Assembly (NCBI RefSeq): GCF_015062985.1 | Contig: NZ_SUTI01000036.1 | Location: 1-7,575, forward strand | Source: Methanobrevibacter sp. | GTDB taxonomy: Archaea; Methanobacteriota; Methanobacteria; Methanobacteriales; Methanobacteriaceae | Length of the DNA stretch: 7,575 bases | Reading direction: 5' to 3' | Part shown: one piece after another, positions 1 to 7,209 of the stretch | Layout of the letters: each line of letters begins with the position of its first letter | How positions within the stretch are numbered: position 1 is the first letter of the stretch | Notes under the pieces: model-generated | The model's database searches: none | What the model was told of the DNA's origin: nothing | Seen by the model: only the letters and a program-made list of their open reading frames with translations | Position numbers and translations under genes: made by a program

Positions 1-1097
1 TAATCATCCATGTCTTCAAATCTGGATTCTAATTTTTCCATTACACCAGGAAGTGAAGTGTATTCCATTTCTTCAGCAGGTAATCTGTGAGGTTCAAATG
101 GACCATGTCTTCTGATGTAAGTTGCGATTTTAGCAGCTTGTTCACGAGTAGGGTCAAATGCAGGGTCATCGAATAAGTCTACAGGACCAATCAATTCACC
201 GTTAGCAACTTGGAAACCTAATCCTACTACTCTAGGTGGTCCGTCAAATCTGATTGGGTTTGCTTCTGCTTCTGATACAGGCATCATTGGACCATTGTGG
301 GATCCTCTCATCCATCCGCTTACCATGTGTGGGAATGCAAATGGATCTACACATTCACCGTTAGCAGGGAAACCAGATTGTGCTCTTACAATACATACTG
401 GGTCGTCTTTACCGACGTATTCTCCAGCCATTAAGTTTAATCTTTCAGTACTTACTGCAGCTGCGATTTCACCGTTTTTCTTCCATACTCTTTTAATTAC
501 GTATCTTCCAGTGGAACCGATTAATGCAAGTAAATCGTACATTTCTTCAGGACAGTTTAAGATAACTTTTCTGTGTTCGATTACATCAAATACTTCAAAT
601 TTGAATCCATCGTGTAATGATGGGTCAATTACAAGACCTGCAGTATTGAATGGGTCTGCAAAGATTCTGAATACTGGTAAGTTGAATGCACCAGGTTCAG
701 TTTTGTCACAGCAGAATATGAGTACAGGATCAGATGGCCTTTCTTCAAATTCAATTTCTGCAACACCAGGACCCATACCTTTGATGTTTCCAGAGAAGGT
801 ATCAGATAATAAGTCTTGACCTGCACCGTATAATTTCAATTCACGTGCTCTTTCAGTAGCTTTCATGAATGCTTCATATGCGGTTTTGTGAACTTCTTCG
901 TTTTCTTCCCCTTTGTCATGGGTCATGATTAAGTCTATGTCGTCTCCGCAACGGGAGATATAATAATCTTTTATGATGCCAGCTTCTAAAGCTTCGTTTA
1001 AAACCTCATCACAAATGTCCATTAATTCTGGGTGTGCGACACAGTGTCCGGACACACTTCCAATATCAGCTTTAATTACACTAACAGTAGTTTTCAT
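1..1097 (-). CDS. fbp: Fructose-1,6-bisphosphate aldolase/phosphatase (archaeal bifunctional type)
   Basis: This cytoplasmic enzyme condenses dihydroxyacetone phosphate and glyceraldehyde 3-phosphate and then removes the 1-phosphate, giving fructose 6-phosphate for gluconeogenesis. I translated 365 codons by hand from the ATG at 1097. The Mg2+ ligands known from the Sulfolobus tokodaii enzyme have counterparts in ADIGSVSGH (D11, H18), CGDD (D52, D53), GAGQD (Q94) and CCDK (D131). The Schiff-base lysine and its partner tyrosine correspond to K230 and Y227 in GEYVGKDDP. The protein ends ...RFEDMDD, and the next codon begins TA at the window edge, so a TAA or TAG stop there is likely and the gene is probably complete but for one base. 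GAGGT lies 7 nt before the ATG. Codon use is strongly biased (GGT, CCA, GAA), as in highly expressed genes. Family assignment is very secure; the stop is inferred. Confidence 0.96.
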   Translation of the reverse strand, partial: MKTTVSVIKADIGSVSGHCVAHPELMDICDEVLNEALEAGIIKDYYISRCGDDIDLIMTHDKGEENEEVHKTAYEAFMKATERARELKLYGAGQDLLSDTFSGNIKGMGPGVAEIEFEERPSDPVLIFCCDKTEPGAFNLPVFRIFADPFNTAGLVIDPSLHDGFKFEVFDVIEHRKVILNCPEEMYDLLALIGSTGRYVIKRVWKKNGEIAAAVSTERLNLMAGEYVGKDDPVCIVRAQSGFPANGECVDPFAFPHMVSGWMRGSHNGPMMPVSEAEANPIRFDGPPRVVGLGFQVANGELIGPVDLFDDPAFDPTREQAAKIATYIRRHGPFEPHRLPAEEMEYTSLPGVMEKLESRFEDMDD

Positions 1098-1104
1098 TTT
1101 AAAT

Positions 1105-1109
1105 ACCTC
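1105..1109 (-). promoter_or_regulatory. Shine-Dalgarno site of fbp
   Basis: On the minus strand GAGGT sits 7 nt before the fbp ATG and matches the CACCUCC-type end of archaeal 16S rRNA. It fixes the start at 1097. thiI, the cstA-type gene and alaS have no comparable site. Confidence 0.8.
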
Positions 1110-1131
1110 GATTAGTAAATCAATTATTTAC

Positions 1132-1143
1132 TATACATATATT
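1132..1143 (-). promoter_or_regulatory. Probable TATA box of fbp
   Basis: The minus strand reads AATATATGTATA here, 35-46 nt before the fbp ATG. A start site about 25 nt downstream would give a leader of roughly 15-20 nt, enough to hold the GAGGT site. The gap is very AT-rich and other TATA-like stretches lie further upstream (about 1155-1170), so the exact element is uncertain. The box overlaps a TGTATAGT sequence (1130-1137, minus strand) that also occurs at the transporter promoter. Confidence 0.45.
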
Positions 1144-1213
1144 ATTTTTGAGATGTATACTATTTAATTATTATGTATTTTATGATTGGAGGTATCGCCA
1201 ATATCAAAAAGTT

Positions 1214-1240
1214 AAAAAAAAATAGAAATGAGAAAACTCA
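1214..1240 (-). terminator. Probable terminator of thiI
   Basis: On the minus strand a small hairpin with 4-bp arms TGAG/CTCA around a 4-nt loop (1229-1240) overlaps the thiI stop codon. It is followed by an uninterrupted run of nine T (1214-1222) and then a further T5 (1206-1210). Oligo-T tracts alone can end archaeal transcription, so the T-run is the stronger part of the evidence. Some read-through into fbp, 140 bp downstream, remains possible. Confidence 0.55.
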
Positions 1241-2392
1241 ATCGAGTCTTCTTATATTTTCGAAAGCCTTTTGGACTTCAGTATCCTGGTCCATTGCTTC
1301 GCAAGCTTCCTTAACACGTTGCAAGTCTGCACGTGTTTCCGGATATCTTGGAACTGCACTGCATCCTCCATCATCGATTTTAGATATCTCAAATGTTCCG
1401 ATTTTTTGAGCAATTGCAGTTATTTCTTCCTTATCAAGACCAATCAATGGGGACAATATCGGCACGTCGACACCGTATCTTGTGGCAAGGATATTTGACA
1501 ATGTCTGTGACGCAACCTGACCTACGCTGCTTCCGTCAACAATTGCATCAGCTCCAAGCTTCAAGGCAAGCTTTTCAGCAATCCTATACATGCCTGATTT
1601 GCATAAGACACATGTCATCTTTTCCGGTGCCTTTTCCTTAGCAACAGTCAGATATTCACCATAGTCTATTACACGCTTTTTGATTGGAGTGCCTTTCGCA
1701 TATATATTGAGCTGATCAACCAGCAGATTGAAGTTTTCAGTAACTTTAGGGCCTGAAAACGGATCGTTATTGCAGTGAAGCGCGATGACCTCACAGCCCC
1801 TTTTCATCATCAGGTATGCTGCAACTGGTGAGTCTATGCCGCTTGACAGCAGAACGATAACTCTACCCTGGGTTCCTAAAGGCAAACCGCCAGGACCTTT
1901 GATTTTTTCATGAAAAATATAAGTGTCATCCTCCCTGACTTCAACAAATATTGTCAAATCAGGATTTGTTAAGTCGACAGGGGCGAGAATCCTTTCCCTT
2001 ACAACACCTCCACAGTGTGCTGCCATCTCCTGAGAAGTGAAATCATGTTTTCCCACACGTCTGCATTTGATGGCAAATTTGGTGTTTTCATCCAGAATGC
2101 CCTCGGCAATCAACTCATCCACATATTCAGACAATGTCCTGTCAATGTCATCATAGTTTGTTTTTGTGGAAGTTGCCGGAGAGTATGATACAACACCGAA
2201 TACCCTGTTCAGCTTTTCGATTCCTTCATCAAAATCTTCAGGATGAATGTATATTCTTCCCTGATTTCTGTCTACATCGCATTCAAAAGTAGCTTTGATA
2301 TTTTTAACTAGCTTTCTTTCAAAACGTGACCTTATCTTTGGACTTTTAAGCCCGATTTCACCATATCTTGCAATTATTAAATCATAATTCAT
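1238..2392 (-). CDS. thiI: tRNA uridine 4-sulfurtransferase ThiI (archaeal form without rhodanese domain)
   Basis: ThiI adenylates uridine 8 of tRNA and replaces its oxygen with sulfur to make 4-thiouridine; bacterial homologues also serve thiamine thiazole synthesis. The 384-residue protein has an N-terminal ferredoxin-like/THUMP region (about 1-165), then a PP-loop ATPase domain with the nucleotide-binding loop SSGIDSPVA at 183-191. It lacks the C-terminal rhodanese domain of the E. coli enzyme. It does have a CVLC motif (C261, C264), which matches the CXXC pair shown to carry sulfur in Methanococcus maripaludis ThiI. A further cysteine is C344 in DGGCSAVP. The start is firm: an in-frame TAA lies directly before the ATG and the next Met is about 120 residues in. 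No Shine-Dalgarno site is visible. It is divergent from the transporter gene, and fbp follows in the same direction after 140 bp. Confidence 0.95.
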   Translation of the reverse strand: MNYDLIIARYGEIGLKSPKIRSRFERKLVKNIKATFECDVDRNQGRIYIHPEDFDEGIEKLNRVFGVVSYSPATSTKTNYDDIDRTLSEYVDELIAEGILDENTKFAIKCRRVGKHDFTSQEMAAHCGGVVRERILAPVDLTNPDLTIFVEVREDDTYIFHEKIKGPGGLPLGTQGRVIVLLSSGIDSPVAAYLMMKRGCEVIALHCNNDPFSGPKVTENFNLLVDQLNIYAKGTPIKKRVIDYGEYLTVAKEKAPEKMTCVLCKSGMYRIAEKLALKLGADAIVDGSSVGQVASQTLSNILATRYGVDVPILSPLIGLDKEEITAIAQKIGTFEISKIDDGGCSAVPRYPETRADLQRVKEACEAMDQDTEVQKAFENIRRLD

Positions 2393-2455
2393 TTAAACAA
2401 CTCTTTTAATTAGTGCACGCTGAAAAAAATAGCAATCCCTTCTATACTAGTTTTT

Positions 2456-2463
2456 AAATATAA
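2456..2463 (-). promoter_or_regulatory. Possible TATA box of thiI
   Basis: The minus strand reads TTATATTT here, 64-71 nt before the thiI ATG, which would predict a leader of about 40 nt. The 171-bp gap between the divergent thiI and transporter genes is AT-rich throughout, so this is a tentative choice. Besides the two promoters and the palindrome at the right end, I see nothing else in the gap. Confidence 0.35.
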
Positions 2464-2525
2464 CAGCAAATAGAGTTTTGAATTTAATAATTAATAAAAT
2501 TAATCAATGCAAATCCTGATTTTGT

Positions 2526-2540
2526 AAAAAATTTTATATA
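2526..2540 (+). promoter_or_regulatory. Strong BRE/TATA promoter of the CstA-family gene
   Basis: An A-rich BRE-like stretch (2526-2531) is followed by TTTATATA (2533-2540), an exact match to the TATA consensus of methanogens. Adding the usual 25-26 bp places the transcription start near 2562-2564, on or beside the ATG at 2564. With no Shine-Dalgarno site upstream, this predicts a leaderless or nearly leaderless mRNA. The distance rule is established; the start site itself is inferred. Confidence 0.75.
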
Positions 2541-2551
2541 AATTCATAATT

Positions 2552-2574
2552 AAACTATACAGTATGTATAGTTT
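2552..2574. repeat. Perfect inverted repeat over the transporter start codon (candidate operator)
   Basis: Two perfect 10-bp arms, AAACTATACA (2552-2561) and TGTATAGTTT (2565-2574), flank the 3-nt spacer GTA. The centre (2563) coincides with the start site predicted from the TATA box, and the right arm includes the end of the ATG. A dimeric repressor bound here would cover the initiation site. If the leader were longer, the arms could also form an RNA hairpin hiding the start codon. The symmetry is seen directly; the operator role is inferred. Confidence 0.6.
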
Positions 2575-3952
2575 CTGGATTTGTTTTCTTGTTTTAATAG
2601 CTTCGTATTTTGTTTATGGCAAAATTATCGAAAGGGAAGTCGATGTTGATGAAAATATCGAAACGCCTGCATACAGACTGGAGGATGGTGTTGATTACAT
2701 TCCTATGCCAAAATATAAAAATTTTCTGGTTCATTTTTTAAATATTGCAGGTTTAGGACCTATATTCGGGGCTATTCAAGGAGCATTATTCGGACCGGTC
2801 GCATTCCTATGGATTGTATTAGGTACAATCTTTATCGGTACAGTTCATGACTTCTTTTCAGGATTCATGTCCTTAAGAAATGGCGGTTTGACAATGCCAA
2901 ACATTATTTCAAAATATTTGGGGACAACCGTCCAAAAGGTGACAGCAATCATTATCATCATGACAGGGATTCTTGTTGCATCTACCTTTGCAACAGGAGC
3001 CGCTGACTTGCTCGCCAACCTAACCAGCACTCCAGTGTTATACTGGACAATATTGATTTTTATTTACTTCCTGGTGGCCACCCTATTTCCCATCGACAAG
3101 ATTATCGGGAAAATCTACCCAATTTTTGGAGCATTATTCCTAATCATGGCTGTGCTAATGACTGGAGCATTAATCCTAAATCCTTCATACAGCATTCCAG
3201 AATTTACAACACAGGGATTATACTTAACTGAAAAGAGTATCTTCCCATATTTATTTGTTACCATCGCATGCGGCGCTATTTCCGGTTTCCACGCATCCCA
3301 ATCTCCAATTGTTGCAAGATGTATGGAAAATGAAAAGGATGCAAGACCAGTATTCTTCGGTGCAATGGTTTTGGAAGGTTTGACCGCTTTATGCTGGGCT
3401 GCAATTGCAATGGCCTTTTTCCACGGACAGCCACAACTTGCAGTTCTTTACGGAGCAACACCTTCAGTCGCAGTGCATGAAATGGCAATAACATTACTTG
3501 GACCAATTGGTTTGATTTTAACCGTGATTGGTGTTGTAATATGTCCAATAACAACTGGGGACACATCACTTAGAAGTTCAAGAATAACATTGGCCGATGA
3601 ATTAAATTTTAATCAGGAAAAATTAGTTTCAAGGTTAAAATTGGCCGTACCTCTGTTTTTAGTATCATTTGCATTGACTTTTCTTGATTTTGCATTGATT
3701 TGGAGATACTTCGCATGGTCCCAATTGCTGGTTGCCACTACTGTGCTCTTCGCTGCATCAGTTTATCTAATTCAAAACAAGAAACACTACATCATTACTC
3801 TGCTTCCTGCAATTGTATGTTCCTTAATTGCATTCGGATATATATTGCAGGCTTCCGAAGGGCTCGGATTGCCTTCAATGACTGCTAATGTGATTGCAGT
3901 TATCGCAACAGCTATCCTTACAATAGCATTCCTGAAAAAATATAAAAAATAA
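2564..3952 (+). CDS. CstA-family membrane transporter (probable pyruvate or peptide uptake)
   Basis: This is a 462-residue integral membrane protein of the carbon starvation CstA family. Characterised bacterial members (E. coli BtsT, CstA) import pyruvate, and some members have been linked to peptide uptake. Family-like blocks are seen in order: IAGLGPIFGAIQGALFGP (61-78), GTVHDFFSGF with a downstream RNGG (92-108), CGAISGFHASQSP (236-248), GDTSLRSSRITLADE (332-346) and WRYFAWSQ (380-387). Hydrophobic segments lie near 3-18, 76-95, 126-145, 157-175, 185-205, 226-242, 264-286, 308-328, 360-379, 386-402, 408-428 and 441-457, so about a dozen helices. It is much shorter than the roughly 700-residue E. 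coli proteins. The ATG at 2564 is the only reasonable start, since the next Met is residue 48. It stands alone on the plus strand, with its own strong promoter and a palindrome over its start. The substrate cannot be told from sequence alone. Confidence 0.9.
   Translation: MYSFWICFLVLIASYFVYGKIIEREVDVDENIETPAYRLEDGVDYIPMPKYKNFLVHFLNIAGLGPIFGAIQGALFGPVAFLWIVLGTIFIGTVHDFFSGFMSLRNGGLTMPNIISKYLGTTVQKVTAIIIIMTGILVASTFATGAADLLANLTSTPVLYWTILIFIYFLVATLFPIDKIIGKIYPIFGALFLIMAVLMTGALILNPSYSIPEFTTQGLYLTEKSIFPYLFVTIACGAISGFHASQSPIVARCMENEKDARPVFFGAMVLEGLTALCWAAIAMAFFHGQPQLAVLYGATPSVAVHEMAITLLGPIGLILTVIGVVICPITTGDTSLRSSRITLADELNFNQEKLVSRLKLAVPLFLVSFALTFLDFALIWRYFAWSQLLVATTVLFAASVYLIQNKKHYIITLLPAIVCSLIAFGYILQASEGLGLPSMTANVIAVIATAILTIAFLKKYKK
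3935..3949 (-). terminator. T-tracts terminating alaS, inside the transporter 3' end
   Basis: On the minus strand, 33-47 nt past the alaS stop, two runs of six T (3944-3949 and 3935-3940) follow the hairpin at 3960-3981. They are the complement of the codons for the C-terminal KKYKK of the transporter. T-runs suit archaeal termination, so alaS transcripts probably end antisense to the transporter gene. Confidence 0.5.
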
Positions 3953-3959
3953 GAAAGTG

Positions 3960-3981
3960 TAAGAGAAAGAAATTTCTCTTA
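3960..3981. terminator. Hairpin in the convergent transporter/alaS gap
   Basis: The 29-bp gap between the two convergent stop codons is nearly filled by an inverted repeat with 9-bp arms, TAAGAGAAA and TTTCTCTTA, and a GAAA loop when read on the plus strand (a GNRA tetraloop in RNA). On the plus strand it is followed only by TTT, so the transporter terminator looks weak. On the minus strand it is followed by strong T-runs. It may serve both genes. Confidence 0.6.
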
Positions 3982-6675
3982 TCATTTAATTAAATCAACA
4001 GCAGTTTGGATAGCATCATCCATTTTATCTGCATTTTTACCTGCACCTTGTGCCAAGGTCAGACGGCCTCCGCCGCCTCCGCCCAATACGCCAGCTGCAG
4101 TCTTGATGATTTCATTGATTTTAACACCATCATCAATAGCTTTTTGGGAAGCCGCACCGACTATCTTACCGTCACTGTTTCCCATAATGACAACATCCGC
4201 TTTACCATTATCTGTAAAGTCTGTAGCCATTTTTTGAAGTTCCTTAAAGTCTGCTTCGATTAATTGATGAACAACCTTCAAACCGTTAATCTCATCAAAA
4301 TCATCCGCTAGGGAATTCATTTTTAAGGAAGCGATTTCTGATTTCAGGCGGTCGATTTCATTTTTCTGTGCTTTCCATTCAGAGAAGAATCGGTCGCATG
4401 TTTTCGGCAATTGGTCGTTTTCAACCTTGAAGATTGCTGAACTTTGCCTTAGAATATCACCATCGTGCTGTATTGAATCGATTGCCGCAAGACCTGCTGA
4501 GAAATCAATTCTTTCAACACCGTCCTGAACCCTTTCGGTTTTGTTGATTTTGATCGGACCGACTACACCTGTTCTCAATACATGTGTACCTGCACAGGCC
4601 TGAACATCAACTCCAGGGATTTTGACTACACGAATTATTTTTCCAGGAACAACACCTCCCTGGTAAAGTACAAATCCATATAATTTGTTTGCTTCATCTT
4701 TTGTATGGAATTGGATGTCCAAATCGATGTTATCCATCACATATTTATTGGCCAGTATTTCAATCTCGTTTAGCTCCTCTTGTGTGATACGTTTGTAGTG
4801 TGACAAGTCAATACGGGCTCTTGTAAGACCGTTTTGGGATCCTGCTTGCCAAATGTGCTGGCCCAGGATTTTTCTTGCGGCGGCTATGACCAGGTGAGTT
4901 CCTGTGTGGTGGCGTGCAAGTGTAATTCTTCTGTTCCAGTCCAGGCTACCATTTACTTTTTTACCGATTACATCACTGGAGACGTCGCCCTCAATATGGT
5001 GCAATACAACATTGTTTACTTTTTCAGCATAATTCATTTTAAAGACATTTCCATCAATGGAAACTTCACCTATATCGGAAGGCTGACCTCCTCCTTCAGG
5101 GTAGAATACGGTTTTGTCAAAGATTAAACATTGATTGCCGTCTTTTTCAACTAAACCCAAAACTTCCGCTTCAAATTCTTGTTGGTAGAAATCTTTATAG
5201 AACAGCAATTCAGTTTCAGGGTAGTCTACTTTGAAAGTTTCCTTATTATGAGTAGTGTCCTTTTCATGAGCTCCTGCAACTTGTGTGAAGAAGTTATCCG
5301 GAACATTTACAGTAAAATCGTCACCTGCCATTTCAACTACAGTTTCCGGAGGAATTCCATGAGCATCATATAAATCGATTAGCATGTCAAGAGGCATTTC
5401 ATTTTTACCCTCTTTTTTGAGTCTTTTAATTGATCTTTTGACAATGCTTCTTCCCTTTTTGACAGTAGCTGCATACCTTTCCTCTTCCAGGGTAATTATG
5501 TTCATGATATGTTCTTCTGAATCACGAATTTCAGGATAGAATTTTGATAGGAAGTCCAATTGTATCGCCATTACATCGGCCAGGGATTCTTTCATATTCA
5601 ATTCTTTCATGAATCTTATGGTCCTTCTTAAGACTAAACGTGCCAGGTATCCTTCCTTTACATTGGAAGGGATGATTCCGTCTGCCAACATGAAAGCAAG
5701 ACATCTGGTGTGGTCAGCAATAATATATATTGCTTCCATTGGCTCAGCCGCTTTCAAGTAGTCTTCTAAAGATAAATTTAAACTGTCTGCAACCTGTTGC
5801 CTGAGTTCCTTCAAATCACCGATGTCCTCAATATCCATCATTCCGGCAATTTGAGCATTTCTTCCCTGAATGTCCTCATTGATTTCAACACCGGTCAATT
5901 CTTTTAACTTATCTACAACAGGAGCGAAACAAGCATCATAAGCTGTAGGAGTTCCCTGGGAAATCCATGCAATTCTTTCAAGACCATAACCTGTATCCAC
6001 AACTTTAATCGGAATTTCCTTTTTGGATCCGTCTTCCAAGGTTTCATATTGGATAAATACTAAAGTGGCAAGTTCCACACCCCTGCAGCATACTTCATAA
6101 CAAGGTCCTTCATTACCTCCACCAGCCCACCAGGACTTGATGAATGTAATTTCCTCTGTATTGATTCCGATTGATTTGAAGAATTCATGACAGAGCCTGA
6201 TTGTTTCATCTTCCCAATAGATGAAATCATCTTCCTTGTTAATTACAGTATGTGTACCCATTGTAAAACAGGTCATGTGTCTGCCTGTCCTTCCCACATT
6301 ATCAACATCATTAAGCCTGATTGAAGGTTGAGCCATTTCAATCGGGTTAGCCGGAGGTTTAATAAGGCCTGAAGTTACCCAAGGCTGGAAACAGAAAATG
6401 GATGCTCCCACTAAAAATACATCATCCCTCCATCTTTTGGCTAAAACAGGATATCTATGGACATGTGTGTGTCCTTCACTTTCTAAAAATTCTCTAAAAA
6501 CCTGTTGGATTTCATATAAGTTGTATGGTTTGTCAGTAGCAGGATTGGCAATAAATCCATACTCGTCACATGGAGCGTCTCCACAAGTATCCCTATCAAC
6601 TTGGGAGTAAAACTCTTGACCACAGGTTTTGCATGTTTGTTTTTTATAACCAAGTTCATCAAAAATTTCTACCAT
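3982..6675 (-). CDS. alaS: Alanyl-tRNA synthetase (archaeal type)
   Basis: The enzyme attaches alanine to tRNA-Ala in the cytoplasm and clears mischarged seryl- and glycyl-tRNA. At 897 residues it has full archaeal length. The N-terminal extension carries a cysteine set (C15, C18, C31, C36) that could bind zinc, as expected for the archaeal form. The class II aminoacylation core follows (about 55-360), with RWRDDVFLVGASIFCFQPW (81-99), the RLNDVDNVGRTGRH block (120-133) and GYGLERIAW (229-237). The editing domain has YPEGGGQPSD (525-534), HHTGTH (589-594, containing HXXXH) and CAGTH (694-698). The C-terminal oligomerisation domain ends in a glycine-rich VLGGGGGGRLTLAQG (863-877). The start is supported by an in-frame TAA six codons upstream. 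No Shine-Dalgarno site is seen. It lies 167 bp downstream of L12 in the same direction but has its own promoter signal. Confidence 0.98.
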   Translation of the reverse strand: MVEIFDELGYKKQTCKTCGQEFYSQVDRDTCGDAPCDEYGFIANPATDKPYNLYEIQQVFREFLESEGHTHVHRYPVLAKRWRDDVFLVGASIFCFQPWVTSGLIKPPANPIEMAQPSIRLNDVDNVGRTGRHMTCFTMGTHTVINKEDDFIYWEDETIRLCHEFFKSIGINTEEITFIKSWWAGGGNEGPCYEVCCRGVELATLVFIQYETLEDGSKKEIPIKVVDTGYGLERIAWISQGTPTAYDACFAPVVDKLKELTGVEINEDIQGRNAQIAGMMDIEDIGDLKELRQQVADSLNLSLEDYLKAAEPMEAIYIIADHTRCLAFMLADGIIPSNVKEGYLARLVLRRTIRFMKELNMKESLADVMAIQLDFLSKFYPEIRDSEEHIMNIITLEEERYAATVKKGRSIVKRSIKRLKKEGKNEMPLDMLIDLYDAHGIPPETVVEMAGDDFTVNVPDNFFTQVAGAHEKDTTHNKETFKVDYPETELLFYKDFYQQEFEAEVLGLVEKDGNQCLIFDKTVFYPEGGGQPSDIGEVSIDGNVFKMNYAEKVNNVVLHHIEGDVSSDVIGKKVNGSLDWNRRITLARHHTGTHLVIAAARKILGQHIWQAGSQNGLTRARIDLSHYKRITQEELNEIEILANKYVMDNIDLDIQFHTKDEANKLYGFVLYQGGVVPGKIIRVVKIPGVDVQACAGTHVLRTGVVGPIKINKTERVQDGVERIDFSAGLAAIDSIQHDGDILRQSSAIFKVENDQLPKTCDRFFSEWKAQKNEIDRLKSEIASLKMNSLADDFDEINGLKVVHQLIEADFKELQKMATDFTDNGKADVVIMGNSDGKIVGAASQKAIDDGVKINEIIKTAAGVLGGGGGGRLTLAQGAGKNADKMDDAIQTAVDLIK

Positions 6676-6701
6676 ATAAATCAGTTTAAATTATTTATTA
6701 G

Positions 6702-6710
6702 TATATAATA
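6702..6710 (-). promoter_or_regulatory. Probable TATA box of alaS
   Basis: The minus strand reads TATTATATA, 27-35 nt before the alaS ATG. The usual spacing puts the transcription start within about 5 nt of the ATG, so the mRNA would be nearly leaderless, matching the lack of a Shine-Dalgarno site. The 167-bp gap up to L12 otherwise holds the L12 terminator at its right end and AT-rich DNA. Confidence 0.55.
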
Positions 6711-6796
6711 TGTTTCTAATACAATAAATAACTTTCAAAAAATAGATGGAAAATACTTGAAAACACACAAAAATGATATTAAAAAATAGTAGTTCT

Positions 6797-6842
6797 AAAA
6801 AAAAGTAAAATAAAAAAAAAGAAAGGTGATAGATTTTAAAAT

Positions 6843-6847
<5 letters not shown>
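6797..6847 (-). terminator. Terminator of the L10-L12 operon: palindrome plus T-tracts
   Basis: A perfect 20-bp palindrome (6828-6847; half-site GATAGATTTT) overlaps the L12 stop codon (6843-6845). On the minus strand it is followed by T9 (6812-6820) and T8 (6797-6804). It could fold into a stem of about 8 bp with a TTAA loop. This is the clearest terminator in the window, fitting the end of a highly transcribed ribosomal operon. Confidence 0.75.
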
Positions 6848-7151
<304 letters not shown>

Positions 7152-7154
7152 GTT

Positions 7155-7160
7155 ATCACC
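7155..7160 (-). promoter_or_regulatory. Shine-Dalgarno site of L12
   Basis: GGTGAT on the minus strand, 3 nt before the L12 ATG, exactly matches the AUCACC of the archaeal 16S 3' end. It is the longest such match in the window and fits the need for several L12 copies per ribosome. Confidence 0.8.
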
Positions 7161-7192
7161 ATTAATTTTTTAAAGTGTTAGTTTTCAATAAT

Positions 7193-7209
7193 AATTAAAA
7201 ATTTTAATT
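7193..7209. repeat. AT-only inverted repeat between L10 and L12
   Basis: Perfect 8-bp arms AATTAAAA (7193-7200) and TTTTAATT (7202-7209) around one base begin immediately after the L10 stop codon (7210-7212). The RNA stem would be weak because it has no GC pairs. It may be a mild pause site between the two cistrons or simply chance in AT-rich DNA. Confidence 0.4.

Noticed and set aside
295..819. 174-codon plus-strand open frame inside fbp
   Set aside because: The minus strand encodes a full fbp with all metal ligands and the Schiff-base lysine. The plus frame is a shadow of its biased codons.
1173..1409. Small plus-strand open frame beginning in the thiI-fbp gap
   Set aside because: Although GGAGG occurs nearby at 1187-1191, it lies after the ATG, and most of the frame overlaps thiI in antisense. 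No protein-like features.
2393..2563. A possible small RNA or tRNA in the thiI-transporter gap
   Set aside because: No cloverleaf, GC-rich stem or conserved RNA motif was seen. The gap is explained by two divergent promoters and the operator-like palindrome.
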